From Dactylorhiza incarnata (Eukaryota; Streptophyta; Magnoliopsida; Asparagales; Orchidaceae), in NCBI GenBank assembly GCA_033032865.1, contig JAWHQI010000075.1, forward strand, positions 4,774,001 to 4,838,000: a stretch of 64,000 nucleotides of DNA, given 5' to 3'. Position 1 is the first letter of the stretch. Each line of letters begins with the position of its first letter. Shown here in pieces: positions 10,024 to 21,203 of this stretch. A model generated the notes under the pieces. It was not told where the DNA came from and made no database searches. It worked only from the letters and a program-made list of their open reading frames with translations. The position numbers and the translations under genes were made by a program.

Positions 10024-12671
10024 GTGCTAATGGCGATTTCTCAGTCAGTGATCTCTTCGATGAAGTTCGAAGCAGGTTTGACATTGATATGGAATCATTT
10101 GCTTGCACTGATCAAATCTTCAAAGACATTCTTCAACTTTTTGAAGACCAACTAGTGAGGAAGTTCATGACAACCAGGATAAAACTTCTAGTGGCAGAGA
10201 TAAAAGAATCGGTACATACTATTCAGTTAGAGAATGCAACAACAATTTCAGGAACAATCTCAGGGAATAAGGTTCTTCTTACCCCTGATATCTTATCAAA
10301 AGTTTTTGGTTTGTTAAATGGTGATGATGATTTGGTAATCACCTATGATGATTTCAATGCTGAATTGGAGAAAATGGGTTATTCCAGTGGAAACCCTAAT
10401 CATCTTCTGAAAAAGAATTTGTCCATTGAATACAAATTCTTAGCAGACATTGTTGGAAAAGTTTTGCTAGACAAAACTTCTGCTCATGACTACATAACCA
10501 GGCACCAATTTCTTGTGATGGTGGCCTTGGTAGAAAAGAAGAAAGTCAATTGGGGATTGATTTTGTTCGAATCCATAAGGAATAAGCAAAGTAAGTTGTG
10601 TTTGTTATGGAAGAATTTTGGGATTAGTTCTTCAGGCAAAGTGCCCAGAACTGTTGGTATCTCAACAGTGTTTATTAATGCTAGTAAGAGGCTGACTTCA
10701 GCTCTCTTTGGAAAGTGGGATAGGGTTATCCCAAAGAGGACACCAAGGGCAGAACAATCAGATACAGCTTCAGAAGGCACCAGGACTGTGCAGGTCACTC
10801 CCCTAACCCTTCCAGAAGCTCCTTCTGTTGTATCTTCTCCTCCTCTCCCTTCTCAACCCACTATTTATTCTGAAGAAATTCCTCCTCCTACTTCTCCCAT
10901 TATCCCTTCATCCTCATTGCCATCTTCTCCTATTCTTCAGATTCATCCATCTGAAGAGCCTTCATCTTTCAATGACATTCATTCTCCATCATTAAACATC
11001 TCATCTCCACCTCAATCACCTATTCATCCACAATCACCTATCCACAATCACCTATCCACCCTCATGTTCCTATTCATGACCATTTTCATTCACCCATAGT
11101 ACATGCTACCAACATCTCTCTTCCATTCTCCATCCCATCATCTTCTCATCATAACCAAGATTTTGTATATGTTGACTTCTCATCTACTGCTGATCAGATC
11201 TTTGATAACATTGCTCCAAAGCTAGAAGCTCTTCTGGATGCAAAGCTTGCTCTAGTGCTTCAAGCTCTCTCTGACCTATCTGCAAAAATAGCTTCCTTCC
11301 CTTTCATCCTCTACTTCTGTCCCTTCTTCTAGGGGCCTAGCTTCAAGAATTCTTGAAACTAGGCAGGGGGAGTTGCTTAATGAAGAAGCTCCAATTCCTG
11401 TAGTTTTCAGTGCAGATGCAATTGTGATTTAAGAAGTTGCAGTTCAAGCAGATTCAGAGATGATATATCTCATAATAGATACAGTTATTCCTGTTATAGA
11501 AGAAATAAATAATATTTCTATTCATTCATCTATAGATATTATTTATTTGCTTTCTAAGTTCAATACAGCTTTCAGCAATTTGCCAGTGTATCAAGTTTAT
11601 TTAAAAGAAATTATTCCTTATACTGCTCCTGTAGATAAAGCTATATTAAAAGAAATTCTCAAAAGTTTTGATGTATCAGTTCCAGTTCCAGTTATTGAAG
11701 AAATTCCAGTCCCAGTTCAAGATCATAATGTTTATGTTGAAAATGTTAATGTTGAGAAAGACATTTCTGAAGCCCTGAAACTTATTGACGACCTATATGA
11801 TAACCCTCAATCCTCTGATGATAATAATGATGATGATGATGATAGTGATGATGATGACTCAGATGACAAATCATCAAAGAAAAGAAAGGCAAAGTATAAG
11901 TCAAAGGCTTCTCCTAAGCCTCCAAATCCAAATAATGATATTCCCTTCTACATCTTGCATAATATCACACTCACCAGGGATTCTCCAGCCTGGATGAGAA
12001 TTTCAAGAAACGAAGCCAATAAAAGAAAGAATATGAGGAAGACTGGTTATTATTCTGACAAGCCTGTCAAGCATAATCATCCTCCTCCTCCTCCAGCAGC
12101 AGCAGGTGCCGCTGGCTCAGCAAAATTCTCTTCAACCTCTCAAAAATATTCTTCTCAGCAATCCAAGAGACCAGCTAGTTCTAGTGGTTCTCAGAGCTCT
12201 AGGTATTCAAGACCTCCTTCTGGTTCTTCAGGAATAATATCTTCAGGATATAAATATCATGTCTCTGATGGCTCATCTCATAGAGACAATAACCCTCAAG
12301 ATCCTTCTTCAGTTCAAGACAATTTTTCTGAGTATAGGCCTACTTCTCCCAATCCAGAAGAAGAAAGGATAACACAGATGAACAGATTCAGAGAATCTGT
12401 TGCAGTAGCCCAGATCTATAAAGCAAAGGCTGAAGGCAAAGATTACTCTCAATACTCCAATATGTCAGAGTACAGGAAGAAAGAATTTGAAAAGTACAAA
12501 TCCGGAAATTTATTCAATGCTGAAGTTTATTTAGAGAAGCACCCAGAAGCTGTGGTTCCTCAAGCTAAATCTCAAACCATTCTGGGAGCTCAGGACCTTT
12601 ACATGAGTAAGAGGAAATATGAAGACCCTAATAAGGAAATTGTTTTCAATACTCCCTCAGCAAAGAAATAA
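10024..12671 (+). pseudogene. Copia-A extra ORF in the Sirevirus env-like position, frame-broken
   Basis: The first part (10024-11099) is open from the splice-acceptor candidate; its first ATG in frame is at 10089. It has a compact region with YITRHQFLVMVALVEKKKVNW and then a long P/S-rich tail. Reading continues after frameshifts near 11075 and 11310 and a TAA at about 11429, then 11460-12671 encodes an acidic D-rich run, a basic KKRK patch, P/A and S-rich low-complexity sequence and a charged C terminus. No signal peptide or transmembrane segment is obvious, so env-like describes position only. Part of it (with SSRGLAS and ETRQGE) recurs in Copia-B at 23122-23448. Confidence 0.7.
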
Positions 12672-12883
12672 AGGTTCAGACTATTTGGTTTTGATATACT
12701 CAGAGTATATCAAAAAAGGTTCAGACTATTTGGTTTTGACATTTCTATTTTTAAATTGTAATGTTCATAAACTCAGAGTATCATACTCTCTATCTGCTGA
12801 AATATTTAAATTCTGTCAGATATATATGCTCTGCTGTTTTCTGTTGTTTATTATTTGAAATTTATCAAATAGTATCCTAACCC
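12672..12883 (+). other. Copia-A 3' untranslated segment with a short direct repeat
   Basis: No gene seen. A phrase of about 27 bases beginning AAGGTTCAGACTATTTGG is present twice, near 12670 and 12716. Confidence 0.6.
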
Positions 12884-12897
12884 AAATAGGGGGAGAT
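12884..12897 (+). other. Copia-A polypurine tract
   Basis: AAATAGGGGGAGAT directly precedes the 3' LTR. The same tract is found on the minus strand at 22867-22881 beside the Copia-B 3' LTR. Confidence 0.9.
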
Positions 12898-14439
12898 TGT
12901 TGGAACAACCCAATTACTGATTTGGGATAGGATTACTATGTGTTGACTAGGACTGAGTTGACCCCCATTGTATAGTCTAAGGGTCATAGTTTTTAGGCTG
13001 ATAAGATAACTAGAACTTAGGAAATCTCTAAGTTTTTGTGTTCGACGAACTCAATACTGCGTTCGACGAAATGCTTTCTGCGTTTGACGAACAGCTTGCA
13101 TTCTGCGTTCGACAAACGGCTTGCTTCAATCACAACATCTCAGTAGCTCAGCGGTCGATGAACTGAGTAAGTCTCAGCGGTCGACGAATTCTTCAGTTCG
13201 ACGAACTCTAACTTGAGATCGACGAACTCCAGTCTGTGTTCGACGAATCAGTATCAGATGTTCAGTTCGACAAACTCAACCTTCAGATCGACGAATTTCT
13301 ATCTCAGCTCGACGAATTTTCTCTTAGTTTATTCAGATCAGTTATATTTTCTCAGAACTCAGTTCGACTATCAGCAATGAATTTATTCTTCCAGATAAGA
13401 GAAGATTTTATCCTTCCTTTGTTTATTCCCCTTTCCATTCTCTTCCCGTGAAAGTATCCGTTGGCTTATATTGGAAAAGGATATCTTTTATTGAAAAGGA
13501 AAAGGATTAAAGATTTGTTGAATCAGTTGCAGTTCCAAGGTAATATTAAATACAGGTTATTCTATTCCTTATTCAAATGATTTGAATTTCAAATTAGAGG
13601 GATATTCAAAAAGGAAAAAAGGAAGAAGAGTACAATAGCAGAAGAGTCGATAGAGAAGAACATTATCATTCTTGAGAAAATATTCAGAAAGTCAAAAAGA
13701 AAGATCATCTTCCTCAAGCAACACATCTCACTCTCTGAGAACAACATCATCAAGATCATTCTCTCTCATATCTCTGTTGCTAGATTTCTAATCTTCAAAG
13801 AGCAACAATAATCTGAGAAACTTCTGTCTCTCAGATTCATCAGCTCTCAAGGAAGATATCTGTTTCAAGAGAAAGCTCCATCCTCAAGCTGTCAACAATT
13901 TCAATCAGACAGGGGGAGATTTACAACATCATTCCACTAGAGTCTTCTGTCAGATTATTGACAGAGAAGAACATCTAACCCTCTTTATCCCATATTGTAC
14001 AGGGTTCTAACTCCCTTCAAAAGTTAACCCTTTTGGTGTCAGGGCACCTGAACAAAAACCTGTGGTTTGGTTAGAGCACCTGATCAAAAGCTCACTTGGT
14101 GTGTGGACACCTGATCAAAACCCCCTTGGTGATAGGGCACCTGATCAAAAACCTAGTGGAATCCTACCAAGTGTGGTAGAAGAGTAGACGTACCCAGGTT
14201 TATTGGGGAACTACTATAAAAATCCTTATGTCCTCTGTGTTGTGATTTTTTGTGTGTTGTGCTGTGTGCTGATTTGTTTTTATTTAGTTTTATAACTCAC
14301 TCTGCAATACACATATAAGTATCACTATTTTAATTCTGCTATAAAATTAAGTGAAAAACTTTTAATACTCTATTCACCCCCCCCCCCCCCCCCCCCCCCC
14401 CCGCCTCTAGAGTAAATCTAAGATCTAACCTCACTTTCA
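12898..14439 (+). repeat. Copia-A 3' LTR
   Basis: It starts TGTTGGAACAACC and ends CCTCACTTTCA, giving TG...CA termini. It matches the Copia-B LTRs (21204-22866 and 39566-41250, reverse orientation) in outline, including the motif array, the phrase CACCTGATCAAAA repeated about four times near 14045-14155 and a C-homopolymer at about 14376-14402. The right flank is the gag of Copia-C. Confidence 0.93.
13039..13375. repeat. TTCGACGAA array in Copia-A U3
   Basis: More than ten variants of (G)TTCGACGAAC/T are spaced irregularly, about 15-35 bp apart. Two are fused to another word as CTCAGCGGTCGAYGAA (about 13147 and 13173). The core TTCGACGAA is nearly self-complementary. The array lies in the 5' part of the LTR, the expected U3 enhancer region. 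Confidence 0.93.
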
Positions 14440-15225
14440 AACTAAGGTGCTGATTTCAGATTTTTCAGATTCAGCACTTCTCCTTGGAGGAGACACCATC
14501 CTGCCCTTGCTTTTCATGGAGCTATCAGCTTTGAGAGCTACAAATTTCTCCCTTACCTGAGCCCTTGTTGAAGTGACCTCTTCCTTTCTTGCAGACAGCT
14601 GCATCTCATAAGAGAGCAGCTTTCCAAACAATGTATGAGTGGGGGTCTCACCAAGCCTAGCCATTTCCTTGATAGCACAGATTTTTGTGTCCCAATCCCT
14701 TGTTAGAGATCTAAGGAACTTATCATTCAGCTCATAATCAGTGCACTCTCTCATAGGTTCTCAGCTCATTGACTATTCTGATGAACCTCTCATAGCACAT
14801 AGAGATGCTCTCCTGGCTGAGCTGCCTGAAGGCTTCATACTCTTGGTTGAGGAGTGACTTTCTATCATCCCTCACTTCAGTTGTCCCTTCCATATATACT
14901 ACTAATGTGTCCCACATTTCCTTGGCGGTAGTGCAGTGTACTAAGTTTTGAAATGTGCAATCATCAATAGCATTAACTATGATGTTCTGGGCTCTTTTGT
15001 CCATAGTGAACAGTGCAAGTTCTTCCTTGGTCATATCATTGAAGGTCTTGGGCACTCTTCTTGTTGGATCTATGGTGGAGGCAGTTTGAAAGGTGAAAGG
15101 CCCTTGCTTTACAGTTATGTAGATCCTTGGATCAGATGCTTCCATAAACAATCTAACCCTTGCTTCCATATGCCAAAGTTTTCTTTGTTGCATATGGGCA
15201 ACTTCATGGATCCCATCTCCTTCTG
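14440..15225 (-). pseudogene. gag: Copia-C gag
   Basis: The minus strand encodes a Copia-type Gag (UBN2-like) with ARVRLFMEASDP near the start, then MWDTLVVYMEGTTEVRDDRKSLLNQEYE, and SLTRDWDTKICAIKE with a following LFGKLLSYE. These are the family landmarks of the capsid region. The likely start (MGSMKLP, about 15218) is in another frame, so there is a frameshift near 15175, and a further one near 14740-14755. The 3' part is lost to the Copia-A insertion. Compare the Copia-B gag at 37747-39465. Confidence 0.87.
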
Positions 15226-15304
15226 CAATCCAGAGGAAGCCATTGGATTGATAAGACTATTCCTTTATATGATCTGGTCAAACAGTTATGTCCTTCTTGA
15301 CCAA

Positions 15305-15320
15305 CCTGCCTCTGATACCA
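15305..15320 (-). other. Copia-C primer-binding site, initiator tRNA-Met
   Basis: Minus strand TGGTATCAGAGGCAGG, two bases inside the LTR end, matches the initiator-Met primer site usual in plant Copia elements. Confidence 0.9.
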
Positions 15321-16090
15321 CTTGATAGTTTATTTAGGATATAGTCTAAGTCACCTACAGGGGGGGGGGGGTGAATAGGTTTCTTTTATTTTAGGCTTAG
15401 TGTTTTCTGAATTTAGGTTAGTAAAATATCAAGCACAGAAAGCACAAAGAGATTTATAGAGGTTCCTCAAGACAGGGTGCCTTGAGTAGTCCTCTTTCCC
15501 CTTCACCTTTCTAACAATGAGTTAAATAAGGCCAACTTCTCCAAACTCAGCTCCAAGAGCCTACAACACAGATCCCACAGGATCTCTCAAGTTTTCCCAA
15601 ACCTTACCTCAGGTACAACAGCCCTACCTCAGACACAATAGCCCTACCTCAGATCACATAATGATCCTACCTCAAGTTGACCTCTCAGCTCTACAGCTCA
15701 GGCCAATCAGCCTTACACACTCAGGCAATAAAGCCCTACAATCTCAAAACACACAAGTTCCTACAGATGATATAATAAGGGATTACAACTAGAAAGAAGA
15801 AGAGGTCAAGCCTTGGTCTTCTTCTTCTTAACAACTGTTGTTGCAGACTTGAACCAGGGAAGAGAAGTGCTGCTCCAACTTGATTCTTCTTGATCAACCC
15901 TATTAGATGATGGACTGGATCTACTTGCTCTTTCTTGAGATGAATCAAGGTAAGCAAACTCTTCCCTCCTTGCAGCCTTGTGTAAGCTCTGTTCTTGGCT
16001 GCCGACAATGAAACGGTATTGTACTTCTTGCTTGTGTGTTGGAGAGTAAGATCAATAACAAAAAGTGATTTGCTCAACTCTAACTTATTC

Positions 16091-16100
16091 CTTTTATACT
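16091..16100 (-). promoter_or_regulatory. TATA box of Copia-C LTR
   Basis: Minus strand AGTATAAAAG, about 120 bp downstream of the CTCAGCGG array in element orientation. Confidence 0.65.
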
Positions 16101-16218
16101 CCACTGATCTTCAACGGCTCTTAGCTGTCCTCCTGATAGGTATGGGAGTGATTGGTGGCCCACAGGATACCTTTCTGCAACTTGCGCCAAAAGAAGAACC
16201 CGCCAAATCACTTTTGAA

Positions 16219-16425
16219 TTGTCTCAGCGGTTGGGCTTAGATGGCCAGCCGTCTCAGTGGTTGCATCTGCCCCGTCCTAGCGGATTCGCTGAGACAGACA
16301 GTTTTCTCAGCGATTTTCTTCTATCTGTAGCTCAGCTGGCCCAGACACCTTCTCAGTGGCTCCTGACCTTGTCTCAGCGGTTCAGCTGAGACTGAGAGCT
16401 CGTCTCAGCGGTTTTGAAAATAAAC
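16219..16425. repeat. CTCAGCGG array in Copia-C U3
   Basis: About eight variants of (T)CTCAGCGG(TT) appear, some inverted (CGCTGAGAC, CAGCTGAGAC), so local hairpins are possible. The same word is joined to the TTCGACGAA type in Copia-A (13147) and near 48420-48535. Confidence 0.88.
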
Positions 16426-16501
16426 CAACTGATCATTCATCACACCTTGGTATGTCCTAGTCCTTCATTGTCATGAGATAGAAATAGGGTTTATCAAATA
16501 C

Positions 16502-17074
16502 AACTTGTACTTAGCATTGAGTGTGAGGCCTCTTCAAATTAAGGGAACATTGAGGGTCATTTTCCCAATAATTAGTGTTTATGCGCCACAAGTAGGATTA
16601 AGTGAAGCTATTAAAGTACAATTTTTGAAAGACTTACATGATTTGGTAAGAGAAAACCCACAAAGCGAGGAAATTTTTATTAGACGAGACTTAAATGGAC
16701 ATGTAGAGAAGAAAAATACAGATTATACAAATGTTCATGGAGGATTTGGGTATGGAGAAAGAAATGAAGAAGGAAGAACCATTCTAGACTTTGTCATAGC
16801 ACATGAGCTAATAGTGACAAATACGTTCTACATGAAGAGGGAAGAACACTTAATTACATTCAAGAGAGGTCAAAATAAGTCACAAATTGACTATTTTATG
16901 ACTCGTAAAATGGATAAAAAGATTTGTAAGGATTGCAAAGTCATGTCATTAGAAAGTTTGACAATTCAACATAGACTAGTTGTGTTGAATGTGCAAATTA
17001 AATATAGTAACTTTAAGAGAAAGACAAAAGTGTTGCCAAAAATTCGGTGGTGGAACTTGAAGAAGGAAAAATAG
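16502..17074 (+). pseudogene. LINE endonuclease (APE-type)
   Basis: The frame contains SVYAPQVG, the phosphohydrolase-type motif RRDLNGHV (normally GDFNGHV), GGFGYGERNEEG and a late SQIDYFMTRK, in the order of apurinic-type LINE endonucleases. The catalytic D of GDFN is kept but the preceding G is changed. The N-terminal part is missing. In the family this enzyme nicks target DNA to prime reverse transcription. Confidence 0.85.
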
Positions 17075-19082
17075 GTTGCTTTCAAGGCAACGGTTATAGA
17101 ACAACTAGTTGATGATCCTTATATTGATCCTAGTGTCACATGGGAAGTTATGTCTTCACATTTAAAGATAAGTAGAAAGAATGTACTTAGAGAGTCAAAG
17201 GTCTTGCGCCCCCACAAAAAGAATCTTGGTTGTGGAAAAAAGAAGTTCAAGACAAAGTGAGGGCAAAGAGGGTCGCTACAAAACATTAATGCTTGTAGGA
17301 ATGATGAAAATTTGAAAAAGTATAAAGTCGCCAACAAAGAAGCTAAAAATGCACTAAGTAAAGTAAGAAGTCAAGCTTATGAAGAATTTACAAATGATTA
17401 GATACCAAAGATGGAGAATTTGATATATATAAAATTGCTCGAGCAAGAGTGAGGAAGACAAGAGATTTAAGCCAAGTTAAATGCATAAAAAATGAACCAG
17501 ATACGATTTTGACGGATGATGTGGCTATTAAGAAGAGATGGAAAAGATACTTTTATCAACTATACAATGAAGGAAAATACAATGAACTGAACTTGAAAGA
17601 GTTAATTAAATCAGAGGAGTATTGAAACATAACTTTTTATAGTAAAATTCAAGCATCAGAGATAAATGACGCTCTGAAGAAGATGAACAATGGAAAGGCG
17701 GTTGGACCAGACGATATGCCCATTGAAGTATGGAAATGCTTAGGGAGGGAAGGAATTTTATGGCTTACAAATTTCTTCAATAAAATACTGAAGGCAAAGA
17801 GGAGGTCAGACAAATAGAGAGAAAGTATTTTGGTACCTTTGTATAAGAACAAAGGAGATATACAAAATTGTGTCAATTATAGGGGAATTAAATTAATGAG
17901 TCATACTATGAAACTAGGGGAACGAGTAATAGAGAGAATAGTTAGACAAGAGACTAGCATCTCAGAGAATCAATTTGGATTCATGCCAGGGAAGTCAACC
18001 AGGGAAGCTATACATCTCTTGAGGAGACTCATTGACAACTATCGGGAAAGACAAAAGAATTTGTATATGTTGTTTATCGATCTGGAGAAGGCTTGTGATA
18101 GGGTTCCAAGAGAGGTCTTGTAGAGCCTTAGAAAAGAAAGGTGTAAATGTATCATACATTGACCTAATCAAAGATATGTATACAAATTCAGTGACCAGGG
18201 TAAGGACATCTGGAGGATTAACACAGGAATTCTCTATCGTTGTTGTCTTACATCAAGGGTCAGCTTTAAGCTCTTATCTCTTTACCCTTATCTTAGATGA
18301 GCTCACCAGACATATCCAACAAGCAATACCTTGGTGTTTATTATTTCAGATGATATTGTTTTGGTCGATGAGACGCCTAAGGGTGTAAACATGAAACTTG
18401 AATCTTGGCGAGACACTTTAGAAATGAAGGGTTTTAGGATGAGCATGACAAAGATGGAGTATATTGAGCATAAATTTAGTAATGCAAGAAGATCGGATGA
18501 CTCGGTTATTAAATTGGGTGACCAAGATATTTCCCGCGGTGAGTGCTTTAAATATCTGGGATCGATAATTCAAAAAGATGGAGGTGTAGATAAAGATGTG
18601 ATACATTGAATCCAAGCAGGTTGGTTGAAGTGGATAGGCGCTTCTGGGATCTTATGTGATCGTAAAGTACCATTAAAACTTAAAGGCAAGTTTTATCGTA
18701 CTGCATTTAGACCAGCAATGCTCTACGGTTCTGAGTATTGGGCATTGAATGGCATGAGCAAAAATGGGAGTTGTGGAGATGAGAATGCTTAGGTGGATGT
18801 GTGGTCACACGAGACTGGATAAAATTAGGAATGAATGTATCAGGAATAAGACAGGAGTGACGCCAATTGTAGAGAATATGCGAGAAACTCGTTTAAGATG
18901 GTTCGGACATGTACATATGAGACCATTAGAGGCACCTGTTAGGCGTTGTGAGAGTTTAGTCACTAGACATGTTAAACGGGGGAGGGGTAGACCAAAAAAG
19001 ACTTGGAATGAAACTATAAGGAACGACATGATGTACTTAGGCATTAGTGATACTATGATTAAAGATAAGGTGCAATGGTGAC
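17075..19082 (+). pseudogene. LINE reverse transcriptase and C-terminal region (RTE type)
   Basis: After a decayed linker, recognisable RT parts are AVGPDDMPIEVWKCLG (about 17700), VPLYKNKGDIQNCVNYRGI, NQFGFMPGKSTREAI, FIDLEKACDRVPREV (motif A, D kept), HQGSALSSYLF, and DDIVLVDE (about 18350; the catalytic DD kept). Frame changes occur near 18120, 18330 and 18620. The end has LRWFGHVHMRP and RGRGRPKKTW, standard for plant RTE LINEs. Confidence 0.9.
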
Positions 19083-19147
19083 ATAGGATCCATATAGCGA
19101 CCCCACTATGGTGGGATAAAGGCTTGAGTGTTGTTGTACCTACATAA

Positions 19148-20255
19148 ACTAACTGGATGGTGCCCTAATCTCCATGTAAACTACTTCTTAAAGAACATCA
19201 TATAAATGAAAATAATACTACTATCACACTTATAAATGGTAATAGATAGGTGACTTTGAATGGATGTGAGTTTTACAACCAGGGAAAAGGTCGCAAAGTA
19301 GTTTGATCTCATAAACTTAGGCAAAATATTTTCTTCGTAATAGAGCTTGGTAACAATCAATAGAAACATTTGGATCATATTGACCATCAACACCCACCGA
19401 CAAATAATATGATGTTCAGGGGTTCAACCAATTCAAATGTATGCAACATACTAGGTTATGCATCTACTCATCTTTAAAAGCATGTGAACCTCTTAATATG
19501 TTCTGCGCGAATGAGTGAGACGAGACAAAAGTATGAAAATTGGGATAATTGATCAAATGATTTATATTAGTAAATGTGTAAGTTGTTTACACAGGTCACT
19601 CAATGCTCTCTCAGTCCCGAGAATCAAATCGTCATAACTCGAAAGTGAGCCGAGTTCGCAAACAGTCAAAAGAGTACCAACAACAATGATAGCAGGATGT
19701 TTTACGTGAAAAAATTTGGAAAGCGAAAAAATAGCGGGGCCAGTTCGGTGCCGACCAAATTCCACTATTTCCTTGGCAATTACAGGAGGTTGAGATCCCA
19801 GGAGGGTTACAGACCACCTATCCGTTTACAAGCCTTGTGAAGTGAAGGGGAAAAAGCGCAAGTCTTCAAAGGCATCGATGGGAGCAGTGTCTGAAGCCCT
19901 CTCTAGCGCTCGCGAGAGTATTCTCTAGAGTCTTCAGAGGAGTGTACTTGGGATAGAATATAGCGAATTCAGAGCGAAGGAGCGAGCAGTGCTAAGTCCT
20001 CGTCGGAAAACCTCAGAGCTCTCTCTTTTGTCTTTGGTTGTGTGTCTTCAAATGAATGCCAGATGACCTTTTTATAGCTTTTCTGGAGGGGAGCTCTAGT
20101 AATTGCGCTCGACTGGATCTGAGTTGACGAATGGGGTTGCACGGTTTGGGTCACCTGGATCACCAATTTTCTAAAAATGACGTATATACCCTCGGGTGGC
20201 CTGGGCAAGCGGGCGGCCCGGGCAGATTTTTCGGATAACTTTTTAGGGGAACTCC
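19148..20255. other. Unassigned, LTR-like on minus strand
   Basis: No convincing gene. 19148-19540 shows nothing recognisable. 19560-20250 has a minus-strand TATA box (CTATAAAAAGG, 20077-20067) followed on that strand by a leader-like segment, as in the U3/R part of an LTR, but no partner LTR was found in the window. Confidence 0.4.
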
Positions 20256-21203
20256 ATCAAATGACCCCTAATTTTTGCGGGGCGTGAATTACATAGGGAT
20301 GAGCTTGGAAATTTTAGTTACAAGCGTACTGATTTTGAGCCATGGATTTCGAATATTGTGGCGAACACGAGCTACAAATTATTATTCATTTGTTGTGTGA
20401 TATCACAAGTGTTATCTCAATTTAATCTGGATTTTCTCTGCATGTGGTGAATATTATTTACCCTTTTTGTGAGACAATTAATCGGCAATTTTTCCCGAAG
20501 AGGATATGACAACATATCTATTTGACAGGGCCTTCTATTATAAGTCATGTGCAAGACTTATAAATTTGAGAGCACACTAACCCTTTTCATCACTTTTCGT
20601 GGAACTTTTGGGAGAGTCTTGTTCGGTGCATGAGGAGGTTCTCCGTCAAGTCCCTGTCCAAAAAGGTAAGAATTTTTCATAATTTTTCACGCGAGAGAGA
20701 AAAGAGGTGGAGAGAGTTGTACATCCAAGTGAAGTTAGAAGAACGCGGTGTAAGGATGAAAAAAGAAAGGAAGAGGAGGCACGTTGTTAGCCATGCGCGG
20801 GGAGTGTCGCGGAATGATCAGGCGGCTCAGTGCGCACGACGCCTGTGCGGCCACATGTGTGGGCAGTCGTGCGGCACGCGCGCGCACGCGGTCGCGTGGG
20901 GCAATGCACACCCACGCAATGTCGCGTGCTGCCGAGCGGTGCGTGCATGGTATTGCGTGTTGCCGCATGGTTCGGTGCGCGCGGTATGCATGTTGTCGCG
21001 TGGTGCCGGAAGTGCTGCGTGCGCAGTATGCATGTTGTCGTGCGGTGCGCGTGTGCACGAAGTGTTAGGCGCTGCCGCGTGGTGCGTGCATGCGGCACAT
21101 ACATTGTCGTGTGGGCGCTCAGGGTCGTGTGGCGTGTGCGCTGCTCTGCGGTGCGTGGTTGCGCCCTGCTTGCAAGATTTTGGCTCGTGTGCATACATGG
21201 TTG
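20256..21203 (+). other. LTR-like or leader segment ending in a GC-rich repeat island
   Basis: TTATAAATT (20558-20567) and a possible 5' splice site (AAAAAGGTAAGAA, about 20660) precede a GC-rich stretch (about 20780-21190). That stretch is built from variants of GCATGTTGTCGCGTGGTGC. Long frames are open on both strands there, but this follows from the base bias. Because Copia-B inserted at 21203/21251, this segment was once continuous with 41251 onward, so it may belong to the broken TAT element there. Confidence 0.45.

Larger units (their letters stand above)
1..14439 (+). mobile_element. Copia-A: Sirevirus-type Ty1/Copia retrotransposon, 5' end off window, inactive
   Basis: The order protease, integrase, reverse transcriptase, RNase H, extra ORF, polypurine tract and 3' LTR is that of a Ty1/Copia element with the additional downstream ORF typical of Sireviruses. 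The 5' LTR and gag lie before the window. The body is split by element N1 (2575-9092). It ends in the gag of Copia-C, so it is younger than Copia-C. Stop codons and frameshifts in pol and in the extra ORF show that it is not autonomous now. The Sirevirus assignment rests on the extra ORF, the PPT/LTR form and similarity to Copia-B, and is an inference. Confidence 0.9.
14440..16498 (-). mobile_element. Copia-C: Ty1/Copia element, gag and 5' LTR only
   Basis: The minus-strand order is LTR (about 16498-15323), initiator-Met primer site and gag, cut at 14440 by the insertion of Copia-A. The rest of the element should lie before the window. The outer LTR end is uncertain because the LINE starts there. 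Confidence 0.85.
15323..16498 (-). repeat. Copia-C 5' LTR
   Basis: The inner end (plus TGATAGTTTA at 15323) gives a terminal CA on the minus strand next to the primer site. A run of G at about 15360-15371 matches the C-tract near the end of the other Copia LTRs. A TATA box (minus AGTATAAAAG, 16091-16100) and the CTCAGCGG array (16219-16425) lie in the expected U3 order. The outer boundary near 16498 is estimated. Confidence 0.75.
16500..19147 (+). mobile_element. RTE-clade LINE, 5'-truncated and decayed
   Basis: An endonuclease segment is followed by reverse transcriptase and the RTE-type C terminus, then a short 3' tail with GTTGTTGT. No LTR is present. The start is abrupt in the middle of the endonuclease, the usual result of incomplete reverse transcription. 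Many stops and frameshifts show it is old. No clear target duplication was found. Confidence 0.9.

Noticed and set aside
13039..13375. TTCGACGAA arrays as heat-shock elements
   Set aside because: Heat-shock elements need TTC and GAA two bases apart; here the gap is three (TTC-GAC-GAA).
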